A stretch of DNA of 64,000 nt from JAGFIY01 sp964499285 (GTDB lineage: Bacteria; Bacteroidota; Ignavibacteria; Ignavibacteriales; Melioribacteraceae), in the NCBI GenBank assembly GCA_964499285.1, contig CAZCLA010000002.1, positions 103,964 to 167,963 on the forward strand, in the 5' to 3' direction. How positions within the stretch are numbered: the first letter of the stretch is position 1; every line of letters begins with the position of its first letter. The notes beneath the pieces are model-generated. The model was not told the DNA's origin, made no database searches, and worked only from the letters and a program-made list of their open reading frames with translations. The position numbers and the translations under genes were made by a program. This document shows positions 19,169 through 27,456 of the stretch, piece by piece.

Positions 19169-19660
19169 TTACAATTTTTCTATAAAGTAATAAATAAAAT
19201 AGAAACTCATTACTGCAGAAATTGCGAATTTTACTACAATCATACTTATACTTATAATAAATGTTCCAAACCCTGCACTTAACGCTTTGCTTTTTTCCTG
19301 ACCGGATAGTAATTCACCCAAGACGGCACCGATAAAAACACCGGCAATCATACCGAAAGGAGGAAAGAAAAATAATCCTATTATCATCCCAATTACTGAT
19401 CCCCATATCCCAAATTTTGAGGCACCGTAAAATTTAGCTCCCAACACGGGAAGTACAAAGTCTAAAATTGTAACAACCAAAGTAATAATGCCCCAAACAA
19501 TCAAAAGCATAATCGAAAATGCTTCTGAATCGTAAATCAGAAGCATAATTAAAGCAGCAAAGTTCAGCGGGGGACCCGGAATGCTCGGCAGGAAACATCC
19601 GATTATACCGGAGATCATAAGGATAAAACCTATGATCGGCAAAATGATATCGAGCGACAT
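19169..19660 (-). CDS. DUF456 membrane protein
   Basis: This is a 163-residue integral membrane protein with about four or five hydrophobic segments and the glycine-rich signature of DUF456 ('GIIGCFLPSIPGPPLNFAAL' near residue 18; GASKFGIWGSVIGMIIGLFF; IAGVFIGAVLGEL). No function is established for the family. The gene begins immediately at the stop of the DinB-like gene (no intergenic base), so the two are almost certainly co-translated. Confidence 0.9.
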   Translation of the reverse strand: MSLDIILPIIGFILMISGIIGCFLPSIPGPPLNFAALIMLLIYDSEAFSIMLLIVWGIITLVVTILDFVLPVLGAKFYGASKFGIWGSVIGMIIGLFFFPPFGMIAGVFIGAVLGELLSGQEKSKALSAGFGTFIISISMIVVKFAISAVMSFYFIYYFIEKL

Positions 19661-20104
19661 TTAGTAAATTCCAAATTGTTGGAAATGATGTTTCATGTGT
19701 TTAAAGTGAAATTGCTCCCACTCCTTTTTATTCAGATTTCCAAATGTCGGGTTCAAGATTTCCGCTTCAGGATTCATATCAAAAAATTCGATATAATCTT
19801 TCATTTCATTTTTTAGTTCTTCTTTTCCTGTGATTAAATCGGGGAACATTAGATCTGATAAACCTTCCCCCATAACAGGATTTTTGAATCCCTTCGGCAG
19901 TGGTCTTTCGCTCATAAGAATTTTTTTCATAAGAGGAATTCGTTCCGGAGGAGTGATGCATTCAACTTTCAGCTTTTTTGACGAAATACGAAAAGTCAAC
20001 ATAAGATGTTCAATCATATGCTGCGGAGTCATAATTCCCCACAAAGCTTTTGTTCCTTCGGAAAGTTTATTCAATTTATTAAGTTCGTTTATTAAACTAT
20101 TCAT
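19661..20104 (-). CDS. DinB-superfamily protein (DUF1569-like)
   Basis: The protein has 147 residues, is predicted mainly helical, and has histidines placed as in DinB/DUF1569 four-helix-bundle proteins: MTPQHMIEHLM near residue 26 and the closing segment FHFKHMKHHFQQFGI. The 'NPTFGNLNKKEWEQF' stretch is diagnostic of this subgroup. Such proteins often bind a metal and some act as thiol transferases, but this subgroup has no proven activity. It lies between a GT2 gene (12 bp upstream) and the DUF456 gene (0 bp downstream). Confidence 0.8.
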   Translation of the reverse strand: MNSLINELNKLNKLSEGTKALWGIMTPQHMIEHLMLTFRISSKKLKVECITPPERIPLMKKILMSERPLPKGFKNPVMGEGLSDLMFPDLITGKEELKNEMKDYIEFFDMNPEAEILNPTFGNLNKKEWEQFHFKHMKHHFQQFGIY

Positions 20105-20116
20105 AAGAAAATTCCT

Positions 20117-20755
20117 TTAAGTAATATTTGAACAAATACTGTCGGGCGTATCACGATAATAACGATAAGTCGGGAAAGATACTTTTCTAATGGTGAAATT
20201 ATCTTTGATCCTCTCAAAAAATTCCGAATCCTCGCTATAAGCAACATCGTTGAATCCGTCTTCGATATTAAACAAATTCTTTTTCCCGAAAAAAGTTCCT
20301 CCAATCACACACTCGTTTAAGTGAATATTTTTTGATAAATCATTTTTATCCTTAACGTAGGGATTGCCAATTATTTCCACCCCGCCATGAAGCATGTCAA
20401 TTTCGGGATTGCTCTCAAGAAATTCTACCCTTAGCTCCAGATGATCATTTAGGTACTCATCATCACTTCCCAGGAAGGTAACATATTCCCCGCAAGAGGC
20501 TTGAATTCCCACATTAAGCGAGAGCGGAAGTTTCCGGTTGCTATGCCTTAAGTATCGGATATTATCAAATAATTTTTGATATGATTTAACTAGATCAAAA
20601 GTATCATCAGTACTGCCGTCATCAACAACAATTAGTTCCCATTCCTTAAAACTTTGATTTATAACCGAATTTATAGCCCGTTCAAGCAATTTTTTACGGT
20701 TGTATGATGGTAATATTACTGAAACAACCGGTTTGAAATTTTTGTATAAACGCAT
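20117..20755 (-). CDS. Glycosyltransferase family 2
   Basis: A GT-A fold with SVILPSYNRKKLLERAI at the N terminus, the nucleotide-sugar-binding VVDDGSTDDT near residue 42 and the metal-binding DDE in LGSDDEYL near residue 96. The protein is short (212 residues) with no membrane anchor, which is at the small end for GT2 enzymes but includes the full catalytic core and an acidic SEDSEFFERI motif where the catalytic base is expected. It probably adds a sugar to LPS, capsule or protein; donor and acceptor are unknown. It heads the four-gene minus-strand group. Confidence 0.85.
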   Translation of the reverse strand: MRLYKNFKPVVSVILPSYNRKKLLERAINSVINQSFKEWELIVVDDGSTDDTFDLVKSYQKLFDNIRYLRHSNRKLPLSLNVGIQASCGEYVTFLGSDDEYLNDHLELRVEFLESNPEIDMLHGGVEIIGNPYVKDKNDLSKNIHLNECVIGGTFFGKKNLFNIEDGFNDVAYSEDSEFFERIKDNFTIRKVSFPTYRYYRDTPDSICSNIT

Positions 20756-20831
20756 CGGTTTCCCATCTTTATTGGGTTATGTTTTTATTATATTTTGGAA
20801 TTGTAATTTTTCGAACCATAAAAGAAAAAAT

Positions 20832-21077
20832 TTGAGTTCAAGAACCCAAAAAAAATATTTAGATACACTAAAAAGATACGAAAGAAAATTCGATAAATCA
20901 GAGTTGTATATTTACAAGATGTTTGTCAAAAGAAACAAAGACGAAGAAGATCTTGATAAATTATCTCTCCAAAAGTTAGAAAATCTATACAAGAAGTATC
21001 ATCTTAATCGTGAAAAGAAGGATTATGATGATCTTTTTAAAAAACAGGAACCCGAAGATAATACTTCGACCGATTAA
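20832..21077 (+). CDS. Small charged hypothetical protein
   Basis: An open frame of about 81 residues sits just upstream of the DUF2723 gene (24 bp). It is strongly Lys/Glu/Asp-rich and looks helical (KKYLDTLKRYERKFDKSEL, KLSLQKLENLYKKYHLNR), ending EDNTSTD. I do not recognise a family. The frame extends upstream to about 20700, but that part is antisense to the GT2 start and has a non-protein-like composition, so I use the TTG at 20832; a TTG at 20772 is the alternative. Close linkage suggests co-expression with the membrane glycosyltransferase. Confidence 0.5.
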   Translation: MSSRTQKKYLDTLKRYERKFDKSELYIYKMFVKRNKDEEDLDKLSLQKLENLYKKYHLNREKKDYDDLFKKQEPEDNTSTD

Positions 21078-21101
21078 TTTTTTTGATAATCGAGGAAATA
21101 A

Positions 21102-24011
21102 ATGAATATTAAAACGCTTCACAGAATTTTTGCCGCAGCAGTATTTTTAATTTCTGCAATTACTTATTTCGCGACAGTCCAACCTTCAGTTTCTTTTTGG
21201 GATTGCGGTGAGTTTATTGCTTCATCATATTTGATGCAAGTGCCTCACCCACCCGGAACTCCTTTCTTCTTAATTCTCGGAAGACTTTTTTCACTGATCC
21301 CATTTGCTGAAAATATTGCGTTCAGAGTAAACACGGTTTCGGTTCTTTCAAGTGCATTCACTGCGATGTTCCTTTATCTTATTGCAAAAATGCTTATAGA
21401 AAATTATAGGGGTATTGATTATAAGAAAAAAAGTGAAGCTGTTTTAACATACATTGCTTCAGCTGTCGGAGCATTATCTTTAACATTTTCCGATACATTT
21501 TGGTTCAATGCAGTTGAAGCAGAAGTTTATGCTCTTGCAACATTTTTTATTGCATTCGTTGTTTGGCTCATGATTGTTTGGCATTCCAGAGCTGATGAAA
21601 AGGATAATGAAAAATATTTGTTGATGATTGCATATTTAATAGGACTATCGACCGGTGTTCACTTGATGTCGGTTCTTGCAATTGTTCCGATTGTTATGGT
21701 CATCGCTTTTAGAAAATATATGACCGAGGAAGAGACATTAAAAAGAACGGCACTGATTTTTATAATTCACAGTGCTATAATACTTCTGGCTGCATTAGCG
21801 CTTTGGGGATCCGAAACAGATGCATTTGCACCTTCAAGTGAAGCCTATCAAGCATTCGATCAGAAAGCTGTAATGATTTTTGTTGCAATTTCCGCTCTAT
21901 TTATGGGCATTATGTGGAAGAAAATTTTCCAGAGAAATTCATTTTATATTCCAATTATTGTTGGCGGTGTTGCGCTTATTGCAACATATCCGGGAATGGT
22001 AAAATATATTCCAAACCTAATTGCGACTATCGGTAAGAATAATATTGTGGTTGATATTTTTATCTTCCTTGCAATTTTCGGGCTTGTAGGTTATCTAATT
22101 TATTGGTCTAATAGAGAGAAGAAAGAAACACTTCATCTTGTGGGAAAACTTATACTTTTTGCTCTTATAGGATTCACGACCTACTCGAGTATTATTATCA
22201 GATCAAATCAGGATACACCTATAAATTTAAATAGCCCGAAAACATTTTCCGAACTTGTCTCGTATCTTAATCGTGAACAGTACGGTGATTTCCCGACGTT
22301 CAAGAGAAGATACTCTCAGGAAGCACATCAGCAGCAAATTTACACAAACTATTCCAGTGATCTGGATTTCTTTTGGAATTACCAAATGAATCACATGTTC
22401 AACCGTTATTTGTTCTGGAATTATATCGGAAGAAACTCAACTGTTCAGGATTCCGGAGTTAATTTAGGTCAATTGTTTGCTATTCCGTTTCTTGTAGGAC
22501 TGTTTGGGCTTTACTATCATTTTAGGCGTGACTGGAAAATGGCTTCTGTATTTCTTGTCATGTTTATTTTTCTCGGCTGGCTTACGGCATTTTATCAAAA
22601 TCAGCAGCAGCCTCAACCGCGGGAAAGAGATTATTTTTATGTCGGGGCATTTTTCGTGTACTCAATTTGGATAGCACTTGGAGCAAGGGGAATTTTCGAT
22701 TTGATCCAAGAACAATTTAAAGAAACAAATATTAATAAAATTTTATCAGGCGCTGCAGCAACCGCACTTATATTGCTTATTCCCGTAAACATGGTAGCAA
22801 CAAATTGGTACGAGCACAATCGTGCAAATAATTATGTTCCTTGGGATTATTCGTACAACCTACTTCAAAGTGTTGCGCCAAATGCAATTTTATTCACTAA
22901 TGGTGATAACGACACGTTCCCATTGTGGTATCTGCAGGATGTTGAAGGAGTGAGACAGGATGTTAGAATAGCAAACCTAAGTTTGTTGAATACTCCTTGG
23001 TATGTAAAGCAGCTTAAAAATACCGCCCCACACGATTCAGAACCGGTTGCGATGACATTGCGTGATACTGAAGTTGACGAAATTTCACCGCAACGATGGG
23101 ATGCACAGAAGATTTCGTTTCCTATAAATCAACAAACGATTGAACAATTTAACATTACCGATTCAACAATAATCAATTCTGGAAGATTCGAATGGGTAAT
23201 GCAGCCGACAGGACAGTTTGGTGATATCTCTATCGTGCGTGCACAAGATATTGCAGTGTTGAGCATGATCTTAGCAAACAAATTTGACAGACCTATTTAT
23301 TTTGCTGTTACTTGCGCTGACGATGCACGGATTAGTCTCGACGATTATATGCAGATGGAAGGACTTGCTTACAGATTTGTTCCTCAAAAACGAGAAGGAG
23401 TTGAATTCGTTAACCCCGAAATACTGGAAACACAAATTTTTGAAGAACCTGAGGGATTCAGTAAAGAATATCAACCTGGATTCAAATTCAGGGGACTTAA
23501 AGATTCCACAATTTTCTTTGATGACAACCACAGAAGATTGGTGCAGAATTATAGAAACTCATTTATGAGGCTCGCTCTCAATTATCTTTATGATAATCCG
23601 GATTACGGAAAGGTGGTGGAGGTTCTCGATGTTATGGAAGAAAAACTACCAAGGAAAATAATTCCAATTGATAATAGATTGCTTCATGATATTGCCAATA
23701 TTTATTACTCTGCCGGGGCAATTGAAAAGTCAATTGAAATCGGTTATGAAATTGAACAATATGCTTTAAAGCGGCTTGAAGATAATCCGAGAGATTTCAG
23801 CGGAAGATACAGCCCATACGTAATGCTTATGGAAATTTATGAAAACCGCGGCGATTACAATGCGGCAATAGAAATTCTTCGTAAGCTTCAAGAGTTTGCG
23901 CCTAACGATCAAAGTGTTAAAACAAGAATCGAACAATTGAGAAGTATGGCAGAATCTCAGAAACCGGAAGTCGTTCCAGAAAAAATTCCGACCGATTCTT
24001 TAAATGATTAA
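21102..24011 (+). CDS. DUF2723 membrane protein, PMT-like glycosyltransferase with C-terminal TPRs
   Basis: The 969-residue protein begins with about a dozen membrane helices. The first periplasmic loop holds the hallmark VSFWDCGEFIA and PHPPGTPFF motifs of DUF2723, a family related to protein O-mannosyltransferases (eukaryotic TMEM260). Asp and Glu in WDCGE correspond to the catalytic acid region of GT-C enzymes. A periplasmic domain follows, with FTNGDNDTFPLWYLQ. The last about 110 residues look like tetratricopeptide repeats. It probably glycosylates exported proteins using a lipid-linked sugar, in keeping with a lineage that secretes many surface proteins; the donor is not known. Confidence 0.88.
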   Translation: MNIKTLHRIFAAAVFLISAITYFATVQPSVSFWDCGEFIASSYLMQVPHPPGTPFFLILGRLFSLIPFAENIAFRVNTVSVLSSAFTAMFLYLIAKMLIENYRGIDYKKKSEAVLTYIASAVGALSLTFSDTFWFNAVEAEVYALATFFIAFVVWLMIVWHSRADEKDNEKYLLMIAYLIGLSTGVHLMSVLAIVPIVMVIAFRKYMTEEETLKRTALIFIIHSAIILLAALALWGSETDAFAPSSEAYQAFDQKAVMIFVAISALFMGIMWKKIFQRNSFYIPIIVGGVALIATYPGMVKYIPNLIATIGKNNIVVDIFIFLAIFGLVGYLIYWSNREKKETLHLVGKLILFALIGFTTYSSIIIRSNQDTPINLNSPKTFSELVSYLNREQYGDFPTFKRRYSQEAHQQQIYTNYSSDLDFFWNYQMNHMFNRYLFWNYIGRNSTVQDSGVNLGQLFAIPFLVGLFGLYYHFRRDWKMASVFLVMFIFLGWLTAFYQNQQQPQPRERDYFYVGAFFVYSIWIALGARGIFDLIQEQFKETNINKILSGAAATALILLIPVNMVATNWYEHNRANNYVPWDYSYNLLQSVAPNAILFTNGDNDTFPLWYLQDVEGVRQDVRIANLSLLNTPWYVKQLKNTAPHDSEPVAMTLRDTEVDEISPQRWDAQKISFPINQQTIEQFNITDSTIINSGRFEWVMQPTGQFGDISIVRAQDIAVLSMILANKFDRPIYFAVTCADDARISLDDYMQMEGLAYRFVPQKREGVEFVNPEILETQIFEEPEGFSKEYQPGFKFRGLKDSTIFFDDNHRRLVQNYRNSFMRLALNYLYDNPDYGKVVEVLDVMEEKLPRKIIPIDNRLLHDIANIYYSAGAIEKSIEIGYEIEQYALKRLEDNPRDFSGRYSPYVMLMEIYENRGDYNAAIEILRKLQEFAPNDQSVKTRIEQLRSMAESQKPEVVPEKIPTDSLND

Positions 24012-24016
24012 ATATT

Positions 24017-24050
24017 GGGCTTACTAAAAAAGTTTTAGTGAGCCCGTCTT
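24017..24050 (+). terminator. Long stem-loop between DUF2723 and GT9 genes
   Basis: Bases 24017-24029 pair with 24033-24045 in a 13-bp stem with one T-G wobble, closing a three-base loop, followed by GTCTTTTG. It sits just before the GAGGAAGAG ribosome site of the next gene. The weak T tract makes it either a terminator that the GT9 gene reads through or a transcript-stabilising hairpin. Confidence 0.65.
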
Positions 24051-24063
24051 TTGAGGAAGAGTA

Positions 24064-25116
24064 TTGAAAATTTTAGTGATAGCACTTTCGGGTATCGGTG
24101 ATGCTTTAATGTTCACGCCGACAATTACCGAACTGCGTAAAAAATATCCGGATGCTGAAATCGATGCACTGGTAATGTTCAAAGCAGTGCAGCAAATGTT
24201 TGAAAGAAATCCCGATATAAATAAAATTCATTTTTTCGATTTTCTTAATTCTTCACCAATAAAGATTTTGCCTTACGTTCTCTCACTTCGAAATAAGTAT
24301 AATATTTCTTTCTCTGTATATCCATCAAACAGATGGGAATATAATTTAATCTCATATCTGATAAACGCACCGAAACGAGCAGCGGTTGATTATCTCCGTT
24401 ATAAAAGAAGAAATGCTGCCTTTTTAAACAATTATCTCGTCGAGGAAAATGATAAACTTCACAATGTAGAAGAAAATATAAAGCTCTATGAGAAAGTGAC
24501 CGGAGAAACAGTAAACAACATTAGTGCCCTTAAATTTTATCTTTCGCAGAATGATTTGAATTTTGCGGATAATTTTTGTAGTGAGAATGATCTATCGGAA
24601 GAAGAATTGATTATAGGAATGCATGCCGGCTGCTCGACATTAAAGAATCATATAAAACGGAGATGGGAACCGGAAAAGTTTTCGAAACTCGCGGAAATGT
24701 TATCGAACGACTTAAAATCAAAAATACTTCTATTCGGAGGTCTGGATGAGAAAGAGCTTAAAGAGGAAATAATAGAAAAATCTCTCGGAAAAATTATTAA
24801 TGTTAAAACCGACGATATCGTACAGTCAGCGGCAGTAATGAGCAAATGCAAGGTGTTTGTCTCAAACGATTCCGGTCTAATGCACATTGCTGCAGCACTT
24901 GGATTAAAAGTTGTATCTATAATTGGACCGACAAATACGAACTACATTCACCCATGGAAAACCGAATATCGAATTGCTTCAATTAATTTGGATTGCGCCC
25001 CATGCTTTTTTTACTCACCGAAACCGTTGACTTGTTCAAGAACGGACGTGAAGTTCAAGTGCATAAAGGATCTTGATGTTGAATTGGTTTACAAAAAAGT
25101 AATTGAACTTCTGTAA
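24064..25116 (+). CDS. Glycosyltransferase family 9 (heptosyltransferase-like)
   Basis: The 350-residue GT-B protein has an N-terminal LVIALSGIGDALMFTPTI (family signature GxGDxL/M) and a C-terminal nucleotide-binding half with GMHAGCST and VSNDSGLMHIAAALG followed by IIGPTNTNYIHPW. This matches ADP-heptose:LPS heptosyltransferases (WaaC/WaaF/RfaQ). Together with hldD at 8 kb it points to a heptose-containing LPS core. The start is a TTG with a good ribosome site (GAGGAAGAG). A Cys-rich segment near the end (CAPCFF, LTCSR, KFKC) is often seen in this GT9 subgroup. Exact acceptor sugar is unknown. Confidence 0.88.
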   Translation: MKILVIALSGIGDALMFTPTITELRKKYPDAEIDALVMFKAVQQMFERNPDINKIHFFDFLNSSPIKILPYVLSLRNKYNISFSVYPSNRWEYNLISYLINAPKRAAVDYLRYKRRNAAFLNNYLVEENDKLHNVEENIKLYEKVTGETVNNISALKFYLSQNDLNFADNFCSENDLSEEELIIGMHAGCSTLKNHIKRRWEPEKFSKLAEMLSNDLKSKILLFGGLDEKELKEEIIEKSLGKIINVKTDDIVQSAAVMSKCKVFVSNDSGLMHIAAALGLKVVSIIGPTNTNYIHPWKTEYRIASINLDCAPCFFYSPKPLTCSRTDVKFKCIKDLDVELVYKKVIELL

Positions 25117-25119
25117 GTA

Positions 25120-25647
25120 TTATCTCAAACTGGAAATAATATACTCGGCACAACTTTCAACATCTTTAAAAGTTTTGATTAATTTCGTCTGCCTCTTTTC
25201 CATTTTAATTCGTTCTTCCACTTTCGAAACTATATCTATCCACATATCGCCAATAGCAGCAACAGGTTTCTGAGCCAGCAGTCCTTTGTTGAAGTGTTCC
25301 CAGACCAATGCGAGTTCCACGAGTGTTCCAGTTCCGCCGGGAAGCACTACAAAACCATCACCCAGACTTAATAAATTATCGAGTCTTTCAAAAAGTGATT
25401 TTGTGTGTATTTTCTTTGTGAGATATTTGTTCGACTCCGAACTGAAAAAATCTACAGTAACTCCTATTGCATCTGCGCCACTTTCGACCGCTCCTTTTGA
25501 TACAGCTTCCATTATTCCGTTATAGCCGCCGCTGCATATATTGATATTTTCATTTCCCAACATCAAACCAAGTTTGAAGGCTTCTTGATACTCAAAATCA
25601 CCAGGAAGCGGAATCGATGAACCAAAGACCGTAACTGTTTTATTCAT
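25120..25647 (-). CDS. LOG-family protein (TIGR00730-type Rossmann fold)
   Basis: This 175-residue protein begins TVFGSSIPLPGDFEYQEA and carries the phosphate-binding SGGYNGIMEAVSKGA and the family signature LPGGTGTLVELALVWE. Members include cytokinin riboside 5'-monophosphate phosphoribohydrolases and nucleotide 5'-monophosphate nucleosidases; the PGGxGTxxE motif supplies the catalytic Glu. In bacteria a nucleotide-cleaving role is likely. The gene overlaps the upstream yjbQ-like gene by 8 bp and ends 3 bp from the convergent GT9 gene. Confidence 0.9.
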   Translation of the reverse strand: MNKTVTVFGSSIPLPGDFEYQEAFKLGLMLGNENINICSGGYNGIMEAVSKGAVESGADAIGVTVDFFSSESNKYLTKKIHTKSLFERLDNLLSLGDGFVVLPGGTGTLVELALVWEHFNKGLLAQKPVAAIGDMWIDIVSKVEERIKMEKRQTKLIKTFKDVESCAEYIISSLR

Positions 25648-26071
25648 AATTAAACTGAATTATTATTTTTCTTGTGCGTGGTCTATTATCAAAATCAATT
25701 AAAACAATTTGCTGCCAAGTTCCCAACAGCAGTCGATTTGATTTAAAAGGAACAGTTAATGATGCCCCTTGAAGCGCAGCTCTTACGTGCGAAAAACCAT
25801 TGCCGTCGTGCCATGTATCGTTGTGTGCATAACGTTTATTTTGTGGAACAATATTTTCCATAAAATCCGGATAATCTTTTAATAGTCCTGGTTCGTATTC
25901 AATTGTTGTAACTCCAGCGGTCGCACCCGGAACAAATATCAGCACATTTCCTTCGTTAAAACCGTTATCATGCAAAATATCGTTTACCCTATCAGTAATA
26001 TCCAGAATGTCGTTGAAACCTTTTGTAGATACCGACAAATCGAACGTTTTTATTGACAAATAAGATTCCAT
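25640..26071 (-). CDS. yjbQ: YjbQ/UPF0047 family protein (secondary thiamine-phosphate synthase-like)
   Basis: The 143 residues match the UPF0047 family. The core carries FVPGATAGVTTIEYEPGLL near residue 47, then HDTWHDGNGFSHVRAALQGA with the conserved histidines, and the closing LLLGTWQQIVLIDFDN. The E. coli relative has weak thiamine-phosphate synthase activity and family structures show a metal site; the physiological role is uncertain. It is co-transcribed with the LOG gene (8-bp overlap). Confidence 0.92.
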   Translation of the reverse strand: MESYLSIKTFDLSVSTKGFNDILDITDRVNDILHDNGFNEGNVLIFVPGATAGVTTIEYEPGLLKDYPDFMENIVPQNKRYAHNDTWHDGNGFSHVRAALQGASLTVPFKSNRLLLGTWQQIVLIDFDNRPRTRKIIIQFNYE

Positions 26072-26205
26072 AATTTTTGTTCAATTTAGTTATTCTCCTC
26101 AAAAAAATCCTCATTCATTTATACTTAAAATAGATTCGACAGTCATCTCGGAATTAAATAGATTTCATTGTTCAAAATATTCGTTCATTTAATACAGGAA
26201 ACGCT

Positions 26206-27408
26206 ATGGTATCAAAAGATTATATCGAACTTGAAAACAAATACGGGGCTCACAACTATCATCCTCTTGATGTTGTTATCGAAAAAGCACAGGGAGTTTG
26301 GGTTTACGATGTTGACGGGAAAAAATACATGGACTGTCTGGCAGCATATTCTGCCGTAAACCAAGGTCACTGTCACCCAAGAATAGTAAATGCGATGAAA
26401 GATCAAGCGGAAAAAGTTACTCTTACATCACGCGCATTTAGAAACAGTCAGCTTCCTCTTCTGTACAAAGATCTTGTTGATCTTACAGGATTCGAAATGG
26501 TTCTGATGATGAACTCAGGCGCCGAAGCCGTGGAAACAGCTCTAAAAGCAAGCCGCAAGTGGGGTTATAAGGTAAAAGGCGTTGAAGAAAACAAAGCCGA
26601 AATTATCACATGCACAAACAACTTTGCCGGAAGAACAATCACAATAATAAGTTTTTCAACCGAGCAGCAGTACAAGGATGGATTCGGACCTTTGACAGAA
26701 GGATTCAAAATAGTTGAATACGGAAATATCGAAGAACTTGAAAAAGCAATAACCCCTAATACCGTGGCATTTATTGTCGAACCAATTCAAGGAGAAGGCG
26801 GTGTAGTTGTTCCCCCGGAAGGATATCTTAAAAAAGCATACGAAATCTGCAAGAAGAATAATGTTCTCTTCATCGCTGATGAAATTCAATCCGGATTGGG
26901 AAGAAGCGGTAAACTTTTTGCTTACGAATACGAAGGAATAAAACCCGATGCAGTAACGATCGGCAAAGCTCTTTCGGGCGGATTATATCCTGTTTCAGCA
27001 ATGCTTGCAAGCAAAGAATTATTAGGAGTTTTCAATCCGGGAGATCATGGATCAACATTTGGTGGTAATCCTTTAGGTGCAGCGGTTGCGCGTGAAGCAT
27101 TGAAAGTATTAACCGACGAGAACCTGATAGAAAAATCGTATGAACTCGGTGAATATTTTAGAGATAAATTAAAAGAGATAAACAGCAAACATGTTCACGA
27201 GATAAGAGGCAAAGGTTTATTTATTGGGGTTGAACTGAACAAAGAAGCAAAAGGCGCAAGAAGGTTCTGCGAAGCTCTGATGGAAAAAGGAATTCTCTGC
27301 AAAGAAACTCATGAAAGCGTTATAAGATTTGCTCCTCCGCTGGTAATCACAAAAGAAGAAATCGATTGGGCTATGGAACGAATCAAAGACGTATTATTGA
27401 TGGATTAA
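26206..27408 (+). CDS. rocD: Ornithine--oxo-acid aminotransferase
   Basis: This PLP class III aminotransferase transfers the delta-amino group of ornithine to 2-oxoglutarate, giving glutamate semialdehyde. The 400-residue protein shows the N-terminal KYGAHNYHPLDVVIEKAQG typical of the ornithine enzyme, the substrate region YSAVNQGHCHPRI, and the PLP lysine Lys254 in TIGKALSGG. FIADEIQSGLGR supplies the Asp that holds the pyridine nitrogen. It may work with arginine deiminase (15.8 kb) in arginine use, or run toward proline. No linked proline gene is present. A terminator follows directly. Confidence 0.93.
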   Translation: MVSKDYIELENKYGAHNYHPLDVVIEKAQGVWVYDVDGKKYMDCLAAYSAVNQGHCHPRIVNAMKDQAEKVTLTSRAFRNSQLPLLYKDLVDLTGFEMVLMMNSGAEAVETALKASRKWGYKVKGVEENKAEIITCTNNFAGRTITIISFSTEQQYKDGFGPLTEGFKIVEYGNIEELEKAITPNTVAFIVEPIQGEGGVVVPPEGYLKKAYEICKKNNVLFIADEIQSGLGRSGKLFAYEYEGIKPDAVTIGKALSGGLYPVSAMLASKELLGVFNPGDHGSTFGGNPLGAAVAREALKVLTDENLIEKSYELGEYFRDKLKEINSKHVHEIRGKGLFIGVELNKEAKGARRFCEALMEKGILCKETHESVIRFAPPLVITKEEIDWAMERIKDVLLMD

Positions 27409-27430
27409 TCATTTTTTTGAGATTATAAAT

Positions 27431-27456
27431 AGGCAGCTAAAGTGCTGCCTTTTTAT
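27431..27456. terminator. Bidirectional stem-loop terminator
   Basis: AGGCAGC (27431-27437) pairs with GCTGCCT (27444-27450) around a six-base loop, followed by TTTTTATTT. It separates the convergent ornithine aminotransferase and histidine kinase genes and overlaps neither stop by more than a few bases. Confidence 0.85.
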
